A stretch of 64,000 nt of DNA, from the NCBI GenBank assembly GCA_038380435.1, contig JAWZYU010000055.1, positions 2,439,680-2,503,679 of the forward strand, given 5' to 3'. Origin of the DNA: Ryuthela nishihirai. Taxonomy: Eukaryota > Arthropoda > Arachnida > Araneae > Heptathelidae. The notes under the pieces were generated by a model. That model saw only the letters and a program-made list of their open reading frames with translations. It had not been told where the DNA came from and did not search any database. Positions 34,545 through 44,923 of this stretch are shown in pieces (positions within the stretch are counted from its first letter, which is position 1; every line of letters begins with the position of its first letter). Position numbers and translations under genes: made by a program.

Positions 34545-34890
34545 AATGATATCTACTTAATCATTATGACAATCGTGGTTTGCTTACTCTGATTTTGAGA
34601 AAGAATAGAGTCGGTTTAAAGAGGCTTTTCTTGAGCTCTTCTGGGTAAAAGGGAACCGAGGACACAAACTTATTTGAGTGATAAGGCTATGGAACTTATT
34701 TCTGAAAGAAGGAAGTGCAGGACTGATATGAATCAACTCTACTACTCCTAACAGACGCGTTACACTGAGCTTAATAAACGTGTAAAGGATCGGTTAAGAG
34801 CTGACAAGAATCTTTGTCTTTATAGTTTGGCTGACAAAGCAGAGGAAGCAATTATTAGAGAGCACAATAGCTAACTGGGCTCATGGTTAT
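34545..34890 (+). pseudogene. RTE-like LINE fragment (upstream of RT)
   Basis: Translations match the region between endonuclease and RT of the 54539-56947 element: YLSDKAMELISERRKCRT, ELNKRVKDRLRADKNL and SLADKAEEAIIREHNS. Frameshifts and a stop break it. It lies directly beside a SINE-A head. Confidence 0.75.
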
Positions 34891-35046
34891 AAAAATTTGG
34901 GTCCCATGTTGCCAGCAGAAAAATTTGCTTGTCGTGAGCTATTAGTTCCCTTTACTATATCTAAGATCAAGCCTTCGAAAATCGCTTTAAGGAAGACATT
35001 GCCCATTCGTAGAGATTCTTGGCTTCATAGTAGCTAATGTATTTAG

Positions 35047-35735
35047 AGTTGGGTTGTTTTACCTCTGAGCGGCACTTTTTTGCACACCATGGGTTAAATG
35101 GCCAGGTCAGAAGGACCCCGAAGGCGCAGAGAAGGTTGGGGGAGGGGACCCACTGGAACAGCTGTTGGGAGACAGATGGTAGCCTCCCGTCGAGGCCATC
35201 CAGCGTGTTCTTTAACATTGGGGTGTTTTACATCTGAGCGGCACTTTTTTTGCACACCATGGGCTAAATGGCCAGGTCACAAGGACCCCGAAGGCACAGA
35301 GAAGGTTGGGGGAGGGGACCCACTGGAACAGCTGTTGGGAGACAGATGATAGCCTCCCGTCAAGGCCATCCAGCGTGTTCTTTAACATTGGGGTGTTTTA
35401 CATCTGAGCGGCACTTTTTTGCACACCATGGGCTAAATGGCCAGGTCACATGGACCCCGAAGGCTCAGAGAAGGTTGGGGGATGGCACCCTCCCGTCAAG
35501 GCCATCCAGCGTGTTCTTTAACGTGCACAGGGTATGGCTCTCCCGCACACGGCGCCACGCCTTAACGTCCCATCCGACGGACGGCGGCCTTTCCAAGCCC
35601 ATCGGTGTCCCCTACTGACCGTTGGCAGGGCGGGGAATTTTTGCGGAGATAAATCTCAACGCTGACCCAGCTGGGACTCGAACCTGGGAACTACAGATTA
35701 CGAGCCTGGCGCGCTACCGACTGAGCCACCGCCGC
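35047..35735 (-). mobile_element. SINE-A with triplicated 3' half
   Basis: In SINE orientation (right to left) there is one complete copy (35735 to about 35389) followed by two further 3' halves of about 171 bases (35388-35218 and 35217-35047). Each extra half restarts at the same place, GTTAAAGAACACGCTGG, as in 26730-27274. The complete part also lacks a short body segment near 35482. Confidence 0.88.
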
Positions 35736-35861
35736 CCCGAACACAAATCCATTTTATACATAACTGGGAGGCGGATTCATTCATAATCTTGGCTGCTCAT
35801 AATAATGCCAAGATTATAAAATTACATTGTGAACAGTTTGAATTTAGACAAATGAATCCAG

Positions 35862-36230
35862 GGTTGGGTTACCTCTGAGCGGCACTTTTTTTTGCACACC
35901 ATGTGCTAAATGGCCAGGTCACAAGTACCCCGAAGGCTCAGAGAAGGTTGAGGGAGGGGATCCACTGGAACAGCTATTGGGAGACAGATGGTAGTCTCCC
36001 ATCAAGGCCATCCAGCATTTTTTTAATGTGCACAGGGTATGGCTCTCCCACACAAAGGGCCACGGCTTAACATCCCATCCGAAGGACTGTTCAAGCCCAT
36101 TGGTGTCCTCTACTGACCGTGGGCAGGGCATGGAGTTTTGCGGAGATAAATCTCAAAGCTAACCCAACTGGGACTCGAATCTAGGAACTGCAGATTACGA
36201 GCCTGGCGTGCTACCGACTGAGCCACCCCC
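35862..36230 (-). mobile_element. SINE-A, full length, moderately diverged
   Basis: Target duplication ACAAATGAATCCAG (35848-35861 and 36231-36244). Confidence 0.9.
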
Positions 36231-36344
36231 ACAAATGAATCCAGAGCTCATCATTCATTTACTAAGTATTTAAATAATAGGATGAATATAAATAATAGGA
36301 TGAATTGCTAAGTATTTAAATAATAGGGTGTAGAGGGAAAAGTC

Positions 36345-36535
36345 TTGAGCCAGGTGGCATCCGAACCAATGACCTTCTGATGACATCAGGTGCTCTGACC
36401 ACTGAGCTACCAACCACTGATCAATCTCTCATCTATTGCTGATGTTATGCTATACACCATCAGGTCACTGTCTTTTGAGTCATCAGCTATAGAAGACTGA
36501 TCAGTAGCCACATTCCAAAAAGAAATAATCTGTGT
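36345..36535 (-). mobile_element. Another tRNA-derived repeat
   Basis: On the - strand 36418-36345 reads GTTGGTAGCTCAGTGGTCAG, then GTCATTGGTTCGGATGCCAC, giving A- and B-box matches. It is not followed by SINE-A or SINE-B body. It may be a decayed tRNA-derived SINE of a different family. Confidence 0.5.
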
Positions 36536-36539
36536 GATG

Positions 36540-37035
36540 GAAAAGCCATGGTCCTGTATCAAGGAGATCCATACCTTATGCATGTTAAAGAATGTGCTCA
36601 ATAGCACTGACAGAAGGCTTCCATCAATATCCTAACAGCTGTCCAATGGGTCCCCTTTCCCTACCCAACTCTGAGCCCTTGTGACCTGGTTTTGGGTTGT
36701 TTTACCTCTGAGCGGCACTTTTTTGCACACAATGGGCTAAATGGCCAGGTCACAAAGATCCCGAAGGCTCAGAGAAGGTTGGGGGAGGGAACCCACTGGA
36801 ATAGCTGTTGGGAGACAAATGGCAGCCTCCCGTCAAGGCGATCCAGCGTGTTCTTTAACGTGCACAGGGTATGGCTCTCCCGCACACGGGGCCACGGCTT
36901 AACGTCCCATCCGACGGACGGCGACCTTTCCAAGCCCATCGGTGTCCCCTACTGACCGTGGGCAGGGCAGGGATGTGACCTGGTCATTTGTTCTATTGTG
37001 TACACAAAAGCACTGCTCAGAGATAAAACAATTCA
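36540..37035 (+). mobile_element. Old SINE-A split by a younger SINE-A
   Basis: Left piece 36540-36690 (CATACCTTATGCATGTTAAA), right piece 36974-37035 (GTGCTCAGAGATAAAACAAT-like tail). The gap is the copy 36691-36973. Confidence 0.78.
36691..36973 (-). mobile_element. SINE-A, head-truncated, nested
   Basis: Stops at GGGCAGGGCAGGGA, just after the head boundary. The target duplication TGTGACCTGGT (36680-36690 and 36974-36984) lies within the older SINE-A. Confidence 0.88.
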
Positions 37036-37250
37036 ACAAACCCTTTTCTCCCTTCTATCTTTACCATTTTTTTAGGTTTTAAGTAAAAAGCTTCTCTTGT
37101 TTAAGTTTTTCATTTGTTATAAGTTTGAAAATAAAAGGCTTATCAGAAGTGGAAATTATGAAACAAATATCAATTTTGAAATTTAAGTTGTTCTCCCAGA
37201 CCAGGTTTCAAACTGTCTACCACGTAACTTCATTATCTTATAAATAATAA

Positions 37251-37421
37251 ATAAATACCCCCTCAAGCAGCTGCTTGCCACAGAGGTCTGACAGGATCCT
37301 GTCAGTTTATATGCCATAGTAGGTCTGAGAGGATGGCAGGACCTCAGCAGAAAAACGACACAAACAGCCATGCCTTAACCGGGGCTCGAACCCAGGTCCC
37401 TTAGATCAGTAGCCAAGCGCG
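37251..37421 (-). mobile_element. SINE-B copy, head slightly truncated
   Basis: From CCCCCTCAAGCAGCTGCTTG to GATCAGTAGCCAAGCGCG and CTAACCAG. The first bases of the head are missing. Confidence 0.85.
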
Positions 37422-37664
37422 CTAACCAGATTACATAAAATCCAATTATATAAGAATCAGTCAGTAGCAACTACACAAATTACCTGTTGCCAGAGAAAAA
37501 CGAGTTTTATCAATATGCGGAACTCAAATCCATGTTGTATAACTGGGAGGCAAATTCAAGTCCCACATATCGGCAAAACTCATTTTTTCCCCAAGAAGTA
37601 TTTCTTGAATTCTATATTAACAGGTGTTCTGTGTACATTTGCTATTAATTGATTCTGGCATTAA

Positions 37665-38188
37665 CCCTTTCAGGACCATAAGGTTTCTAAGAGTAAATAT
37701 TAGTATGTAACTGCTTATTTTAGTTTGTTTAGACGTAAAATAAATAAAAATCATAAGAAAAATACATAACAATGTGTATTTTTTTTGGAATTTTATGGGA
37801 AATATTTTTTCAATGGACTATAAAGGTAACACAAATTATAGTTAGGCTTATTATGCAATGTCTTTTATTTATTGGTTTATTAGAACAAAATGTTAACTAA
37901 AATAATACAAAATTATGAAATAAAATTACTATACAAAATGATGTGCTAATTATGATATTCTGCGAAGCAATTTCTTTTGGTAGTGAGGCAAAGATGGACA
38001 TTGCACATAGTACATATATTATGCGTCCTGACAGTTGTTTTTTTTTCTAAACGTTCCCGTTTACGTAATTGCGTTTGGCATACGTTCTATTTTGACATTC
38101 TGTATAAAAAATGCAGATAAGGTTATAATTAAATACGACAATCACCAATTTTAAAATGGGAAAAATGTTTCCCTTGGTCGTGAAAGGG
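37665..38188. mobile_element. piggyBac-like MITE, copy 1
   Basis: 524 bases between two TTAA sites. The ends are CCCTTTCAGGACC and, inverted, CCCTTTCACGACC. TTAA targets and a CCC start are the signature of the piggyBac superfamily. No transposase frame. Almost identical to the copy at 38963-39487. Confidence 0.88.
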
Positions 38189-38962
38189 TTAACAATGTTT
38201 AGCTGAGCTACTTCTTTATTTTTATCCAATATTCGACCAATATTGGATAAAGTTACCTCTCCCAATCATAGATAGCACCATGAGCAACAAAGTCTGCAAA
38301 ATTTCATATTAGCAGATAAATGGCGGAGCAGGTGCTAGTTTTAGTGATTAGAATACCCCACATGAAACTGGGAGGCAGTGGGTTCAAGTCTCATACATCG
38401 GCAAAACTTATTTTCCCCACAATTTCTTGAATCCAATTATATATTTCAAGTTATAGGAACCTTTAGGTACCCATGGGATAATATAACAGACAATTAGTGA
38501 AGATTTCAGGGAACTTTTTTATAATGTTGAATCGATTTGTTAGGATATGACGGCCAATTTCTAACTTCTTAAGGGTCCAGAAGCGAGTTATTGATGCAGT
38601 CAAGTCACAAATTATTAATACATTAGCCATTTTTTATCATAACAAAATTGCTAGTAATTTCAAGTAGGTAAATAGTAGTTTAAAAATTTTGAAAGGTAAA
38701 CAAAAAGATCAAGATTTAATTTTGTATCGTCTGTGGGTCTTATGAAAGAATACTGGGGTGGGAATTGGCCCAGTAAGTATTGCGCCAGGCTCGTATTCTG
38801 TAGTTCCCAGGTTCAAGTTCCACCTGTGCCAGCATTAAAATTTATCTCTGCCGAACCCAGCCCTCGATCACAAAAGGGACACCAATGGGCTTGGAAAGGC
38901 CACCATCAGTCGGATGGGATATAAAGCCTCTGTGCAAGAGAGCCATACCCTGTGCATGTTAA

Positions 38963-39487
38963 CCCTTTCAGGACCATAAGGTTTCTAAGAGTAAATATTA
39001 CTTTGTAACTGTTTTAGTTTGTTTAGACGTAAAATAAATAAAAATCATAAGAAAAATACATAACAATGTGTAATTTTTTTTGGAATTTTATGGGAAATAT
39101 TTTTCCCAATGGACTATAAAGGTAACACAAATTATAGTTAGGCTTATTATGCAATGCCTTTTATTTATTGGTTTATTAGAACAAAATGTTAACTAAAATA
39201 ATACAAAATTATGAAATAAAATTACTGTACAAAATGATGTGCTAATTATGATATTCTGCGAAGCAATTTCTTTTGGTAGTGAGGCAAAGATGGACATTGC
39301 ACATAGTACATATATTATGCGTCCTGACAGTTCTGTTTTTGTTTTCTAAACGTTCCCGTTTACGTAATTGCGTTCGGCATACGTTCTATTTTGACATTCT
39401 GTATAAAAGATGCAGATAAGGTTATAATTAAATACGACAATCGCCAATTTTAAAATGGGAAAAATGTTTCCCTTGGTCGTGAAAGGG
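38963..39487. mobile_element. piggyBac-like MITE, copy 2, inside a SINE-A
   Basis: 525 bases between TTAA sites (38959-38962 and 39488-39491). It differs from copy 1 at only a few positions by eye, so the two moved recently or are a duplication. Confidence 0.9.
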
Positions 39488-39548
39488 TTAAAAAACATGC
39501 TGCTGGATGGCCTTGACAGGAGGATACCATCTGTCTACTAACATTGTA

Positions 39549-39752
39549 CAATCGCTCAAAAAAGTATCCGAACACTATGGTTGATTACAGAATTCAAAAA
39601 AATATCTGGCAACTTTTTTTAGAAATTAGTGATCTGGCAACCTTCGTGTACCTACACGGTTGCCAGATCACTAATTTCTAAAAAAATCGTTGCCAGTTTT
39701 TTTTTTTTAGTTCTGTATCAACCATGGTGTTCGGATTTTTTTTCAGCGATTG
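39549..39752. mobile_element. Fold-back MITE, Tc1-like ends, copy 1
   Basis: 204 bases between TA sites. Ends CAATCGCTCAAAAAAGTATC and its inverted counterpart. The arms run nearly to the centre (GGCAACCTTCGTGTACCTAC). Confidence 0.88.
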
Positions 39753-39884
39753 TATCAATAGCTTCCCTTCCCCCAATCTTCTCTGAGCACTTTGAGTCCT
39801 TTCGACCTGTCCATTTAGCCTATTGTGTGCAAAAAAAAGGTCCACTCACAAATGAAACAACCAACTGCATGTTAGCCATTACTA

Positions 39885-40510
39885 CAGTACTGTTAGAATT
39901 AGTTGGGACAAGCAAAGCCTGGAGAACCTCTTCGATCCGGCCACATCCAGCAAACCCCCAAACACCCACCCAAGGTCATGTTTTGGGGATGTTTCACAGC
40001 TTCCGGGCCACAGACGCTTCACTCCATTGAAGGAATGACGAACAGCAAAAAGTACGTAGGCGTTCTGGTGGCGAAAATGGTCCCAACACTGCAGAAGAGG
40101 TTTCCTAACGGCGATGGGGTATTTCAACAGGATCTGGCTCCATGCCACAATTCTAAGCTTGCTAAGAGCTTCTTTACCCAGCAACATTTGAAGGTATTGG
40201 AGTGGCCAGGAAATTCACCCGATCTAAACCCCATTGAAAATTTGTGGGCCATTATTAAAGCGTGCATATCTAAGATGGATTGCATGACGAAAACCAAAAT
40301 GATAGAAAGTGTCATGAAAGTGTGGTACCACGACCCTGAAGTGAAGATGTGTGGAAAGCTAGTGGCATCAATGGTTGAGAGGGTGAAAAAAGTAATTAAA
40401 GCTAAGTGGGGTCACATTCACTATTAACTACACTATTAAACAAATAAATATTTTAGTTGTGTCTTTGTTACTGCATTTTCCTATTGTCCCAACTAATTTG
40501 CACAGTACAG
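39885..40510 (+). mobile_element. Tc1-like transposon, internally deleted
   Basis: Inverted ends of 26-27 bases: CAGTACTGTTAGAATTAGTT at the left and, on the other strand at the right, CTGTACTGTGCAAATTAGTT. Between them is only the C-terminal half of a transposase. The left site is TA; the right TA is lost, where a pogo-like element abuts. Confidence 0.85.
39918..40427 (+). pseudogene. Tc1-like transposase, C-terminal half
   Basis: The open frame contains KHPPKVMFWGCFTASG, the strand that follows the first catalytic Asp, then VFQQDLAPCHNSK (second Asp) and WPGNSPDLNPIENLWAIIK (third acidic residue, Glu, 34 residues later). This is the DD34E core of Tc1 transposases, which cut and paste DNA at TA. 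The N-terminal DNA-binding domain and the first catalytic Asp are deleted, so it cannot be active. The remaining frame has no stop over 170 codons to TAA at 40425-40427, and begins inside the element beside the 5' inverted end. A methionine at 39903 is in frame but not the native start. Confidence 0.85.
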
Positions 40511-41030
40511 TTAACCCCCGTTCATTGCGACCTCGGCGAGTGCGGATTCGTTATATCGCTATCTTTTTTTTATCTCGGCACTTGCGTGGCTTTGAAACAT
40601 GCCAGGAAAAGTCAAAACCAATGTTGCACATGCGTGCTAACTTTCTTTCTCGCTCAATCACATCATACACATGCACAGTCGCTCAAAAAAGTATAGTATC
40701 CGAACACTATGGTTGATTAAAAAAAATCAGAAAAAATATCTAGCGTTTTTAAGAAATTAGTGATCTGCCAACCTTCGTGTCACGTGACACGAAGGTTGGC
40801 AGATCACTAATTTATAAAAAAAATTGTTGCCAGATATTTTTTCTGAATTCTGTAATCAACCATAGCGTTCGGATATTTTTTAATAGAATTAATAATATTT
40901 ATTTTATTAACAAAGTGTTTTTTCGAATTTTAAAGTATTTTTTTAAAATCCCCCGTTGATCGCGAAATTTGGCTTATCGCGACCATGTCCAGAACGTATC
41001 CTTCTCGATGAACGGGGGTTACCTGTACTG
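40503..41030. mobile_element. pogo-like MITE, interrupted
   Basis: Ends CAGTACAGTTAACCCCCGTT and, inverted, CAGTACAGGTAACCCCCGTT; interior blocks GATCGCGAAATTTGGCTTAT and TTGCGACCTCGGCGAG. The right flank is TA. Its left end overlaps the Tc1-like end at 40503-40510. A fold-back MITE is inserted at about 40676. Confidence 0.75.
40676..40886. mobile_element. Fold-back MITE, Tc1-like ends, copy 2
   Basis: Same family as 39549-39752: CAGTCGCTCAAAAAAGTATA, then a near-perfect palindrome centred on CGTGTCACGTGACACG. The right end is degraded. Confidence 0.82.
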
Positions 41031-41569
41031 TATTAGGATTACCACATATCCGTTAGGGTCATATCCATTTAATCCTAGTCAAGATTTCGCAGAAAAAAAT
41101 TGACACTTCAGTTACAAGCAACAGACCTGATTTACAGTTTTGTTTAAGCAATTAGAGTAGACAATGTAAACAGAATAAACTTTTTCTATTTGCATGATTT
41201 TTTTAAGCACATATTCACAGTATACAAACATTAATTTCCCACTCTCTGTGGCATGTTTTGACACATTCGTTCAGTCATTGCTAACCGCAGTTGAGAATAC
41301 TTAACTCCTTGTAGCAAAAGCTTATTACAACAGCACGTCTTGTTTTGTGAGTATAAAAACCAGTGGTTCTTAACCTTTTTGGCACTGCTACCCCTTCAAA
41401 CAATGAATGAAATCAAAATTATCCCTTTTATCTTAAAAATACAACTTTTTCTACTTGTTAAGTACAGAAGGCAGATATAAGCAATAAACACATGCAAAAA
41501 ATCAATTTAGATTGAAGAATCTCATCGCAAGTAGGATCAATTGAACTATTATCTGTATCACTATCTCAG
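41031..41569. other. AT-rich intergenic sequence
   Basis: Nothing recognised except AACCAGTGGTTCTTAACC near 41360, whose inverted partner GGTTAAGAACCACTGGTT is at 42821-42838. These two may be the ends of a hAT element enclosing 41.36-42.84 kb. Confidence 0.45.
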
Positions 41570-41574
41570 TGGTT

Positions 41575-41800
41575 AGTGTGCTTAACTATTGATCAACAGA
41601 AACCTATTCTAATCTATTCTTTCTGTGCTGTTCACTGAAATCTAATCTACAGAACACCTGGACTTGGATAAGGTATGGATGTTTCTCTTCTAATGTTGTC
41701 TTTTTGATCAAGTCTCGCCTTCCTCACATATCTTCTTTATGGAATATTAAACAAGCAGGCTCCTGTCAGACCTCTGTAGAGCAGTTGCTTGAGTAGTTAA
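41575..41800 (+). mobile_element. Old SINE-B with internal insertion
   Basis: Degenerate head (GTGGTTAGTGTGCTTAACTA), then GGATAAGGTATGGATGTTTC and the body to CTCCTGTCAGACCTCTGTAG. About 60 bases of unrelated sequence lie between head halves. Confidence 0.6.
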
Positions 41801-41817
41801 AATATTATTCTGGGGTT

Positions 41818-41953
41818 AAAACCCCAGTTAATGCATGGATGTTAGTGTTGTTTTTCTACTGAGGTCCCACCATCCTCACACCTTCTACTATGGCATATAA
41901 ACTGACAGGCTCAGGTCAAACCTTTGTGGCAAGCAGCTACTTGAGGGGATATT
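41818..41953 (+). mobile_element. SINE-B, head-truncated
   Basis: From TTAATGCATGGATGTTAGTG to GCAAGCAGCTACTTGAGGGG. Confidence 0.8.
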
Positions 41954-42005
41954 TTCCTTTTATGTTGACTAGACAAACTGATCTGTGTTTCAGCTGTTCA
42001 CATGA

Positions 42006-42555
42006 CCCCCCCCCCCCCCCGATAGGGGACCACCTTGTCGTGGTGGGGGGCCTAGGGTCCGGCAACCCGGCTGAAGGCTTTGCCGGCCGGATTGGGTCCC
42101 CGGCTGGAGCATTGCCAAAGCCAACCGAGGTCGACAATGCTGCCAACCGGTTCTCGGGCCGGTTGGTCGGTGACAGTGTCTGAGACCTCACCTATCAGGA
42201 GCTCTGGGTGAGCTGTTCAAGGGCTCGGCAGAACGGGATTGGCTCCTAGTAAACCAGAGCCCTCTCAAAATTCCGGGTCCTACTAAGAGTCTCCACCCCG
42301 GGTGCCGATCAAACTTGGATCTATATATCCTTGTACATTTGCAAACCGGGGAATAGATTAAAGTAAGGTTTCTTCCGGTGGTCAGCTTTCCTTTTATAGG
42401 ACTGTTGCCATGTGAGGCTGGGTTAAGGTGTGCCTATAGGGCGTATTCCTTGCCCCCGGCTCTAGATAAGCACGGCTCTTCATAACCAGGTAGTGCTGTA
42501 CAAGCGGAACCGGGAATTGCCGTGGTTGCATAAGATCGCAACGAAAGAGATTCAT
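42006..42555. mobile_element. Unclassified GC-rich retroelement-like insertion
   Basis: A 550-base GC-rich block in AT-rich DNA, flanked by the exact 11-base duplication TGTTCACATGA (41995-42005 and 42556-42566). The left end is a run of C (about 15) followed by GATAGGGGACCACCTTGTCG and its hairpin partner TGGTGG. Several further stems are visible (GAGCATTG with CAATGCTG; CCGGCAA with TTTGCCGG). No supported frame. Target duplication length and lack of inverted ends suggest retrotransposition. It may be a short non-autonomous element derived from a LINE 5' region. Confidence 0.6.
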
Positions 42556-42566
42556 TGTTCACATGA

Positions 42567-44556
42567 ACAAATCAGATCAAAATGTTAAGCAAAGCATAGC
42601 AAGTTACTCTATGTTTCCTAAACATGCAACTCAATTGTACAGTAGAGAAGTAGAAACAGCATTAAAAATTCACAACTAAAATAATTTAATCCTGGGATTG
42701 AAAAAAAAAGCATTTAAAAAGATTTTTAATCTGTAATATAGGCATTTAATATGAAACTATCTTTAATACAACAGAACTCCTGAAATATTCCAAATTACCT
42801 CTCAGAGGATAATTATCCCAGGTTAAGAACCACTGGTTTAAACATTCTTCTCTGTGAGCAGGAACTGAATCCCCTATTTCCCATAGGCCCTTTCTTTCAG
42901 TATTTGCTACATATTCCAAGTCATAACCTCCTGCAAATAGTAAAGGCTTACTGCATCTTTACATTATCATTATTTCAGCATGAAATAATAACGTGTGTTA
43001 ATATTATCCCTCATCATAATTAATATTTTGGGTCTATGCAAAAGTTCCATCCAGTACGTAAAACTCAATTAAAAATATATATTTATTTATTTCTCTGTTT
43101 TTATAACTTTATTTCTATTCAGTTCAATCCAGTGGCTTGGTCAACATCAGATTTTTTCTCTTCCCTAGATCTGGATCTGTTAGATCTGGATTTCAAAACA
43201 TAAAAAAAGGTATTTTTTTAAAATAAAGAATGGATCAAGAAACAGCAACTACAAGTGGAGAATTCTACCTACATAGATGAAAGAAGGCAATTATATATTA
43301 ATAATATCATTTTATATTATTATATAGTTTTTTGTTAGTTTTTCTTATAGTTAAGTTTTACAAACTGCATTACAAAGCTAAATAAAATTATTAACATATC
43401 ATATCAATTACTTAAAGCATCAAGAAAAAACATTTACAAAGCTTTAGAGATGTACACATTTTTTTACAGATAAGTGTAAGTTACAATCAAAACTCTCTAA
43501 CTTTTTAACTGTGGTTTTTACATAAATATGCTATTAGAAATAAATTAAAAGAAGCCAGTTTACCTAAATCTTGAATTTTTTCTTTTCAGCATTATTTGCC
43601 TACCTTTTACCAAATGAAATTTTAAAAAGCTGATTAAACTTTTGTTTTTCAAATGTTTAGGGCAAGTGTAACAGCACCACCTATTATTATACGTCTCAAC
43701 TTCAATAATTAAACAATTATGTTAATGCTGTTAAAAGTAAAAATATATTTGTCACTATAATAAATTGAAGATCTCACTTTCCCACATAAAAGGTTTATTT
43801 TATGTGGAAAATCAGTGAATGCTTCTTTCCATTCAAACAACATGAATGAAGTTATCTCAAAACCTTTGATAATATAGAGGTAACAAGTCTATGTAGCAAT
43901 GTGAAAAAGTACATTCAAATTAGTCTAACATTCTTGGTTTAGATTTTAAGGCACACTAGCTATTATTATAATGTGCCAAAAGAAAAAATGTAAAAATAGT
44001 GTAAGACATAACACATTGTAGATATAGTACTGGAAACTTTGTAGATATAGTACTGGAAATAACTGTTACTGACTTGAGACTTCTTAAGTGAATCATAACA
44101 TAAGTGTTCTGAACTTTCTACTATTAACTATGGTATTATTGCTATTAACTACAGAAATTTAGTAAAAAACAAATATACAAAGTGGGCATATAAAAAAGAT
44201 ATAAATAAATTCAAAAAACAGTGTAAATAACAAAGTAAAAATACAATACAATGAAACTATGAAACTAAATGTGATAAACTTTTCTGTCAACTGTGAAATA
44301 CTTAATGGGGACTGTGAAATGTGCAAAATCTAAGAATAAATAAGTTTTTCATGTATAAAAAAATCTTGGAAATACTTAATAATCTGTGAGACTGAAAAAT
44401 CTACTACACAATGATAACATCGATATATCTTAATATCAACAATTTAACTGATTATTATATGCCAGTGGATAAAAGATGCTATTCTTTTAATCAATGCAAC
44501 ACTGCAGATTTTAATATTATAATTACACTTCATATAATGTGTATATGATTTAATTA
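42567..44556. other. AT-rich intergenic sequence
   Basis: No genes seen. A 24-base direct duplication (TTGTAGATATAGTACTGGAA twice) lies at 44016-44058. Confidence 0.45.
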
Positions 44557-44663
44557 TACAGGGTGATTAAGTTAAGCGTGTACAATTATATTAAGCACAC
44601 CCAATTATATTATACAGATTTATACTCTTAATTAATTTGACTTGCAATGCATAAATAATTCTG

Positions 44664-44735
44664 AGAGGGGTAGGTTGCACAAGGTAGGGAGGGGTAGGTT
44701 GCACAAGGTAGGGAGGAGTAGGTTGCACAATAAAT
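44664..44735. repeat. Tandem repeat within the mariner inverted end
   Basis: About three units of GGGGTAGGTTGCACAAGGTA plus GGGA, unit length about 24 bases. Unit sequence is part of the inverted repeat itself. Confidence 0.85.
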
Positions 44736-44923
44736 AAATAATTCTGGGAGGGGTAGGTTGCACAAAGACGAATAGCAATCATATAGCAATGCAGAGTCGG
44801 TAACAGCATCTTCATGCGGTAGATGGCGTTGTTCGACGCGGTAGATGGCATTGTATGGCTGCGGGACTGCACAATGTCCTCGCGGGTAACCATCATTTGC
44901 GAACCACCTGCAGAGGTAGTAGG

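Larger units (their letters stand above)
38755..39875 (+). mobile_element. Old SINE-A split twice by DNA transposons
   Basis: Three pieces: 38755-38962 (degenerate head and first body), 39488-39548, and 39753-39875 (tail AAATGAAACAACCAACTG). The first gap is the piggyBac-like MITE at the TTAA of CACGTTAAAGAAC; the second is a fold-back MITE at a TA. Confidence 0.82.

Noticed and set aside
41890..42183. 97-codon + frame over the GC-rich insertion (and an 84-codon - frame)
   Set aside because: The frame starts in a SINE-B and crosses the insertion border, and its composition (Pro/Gly) follows base content. No homology recognised.
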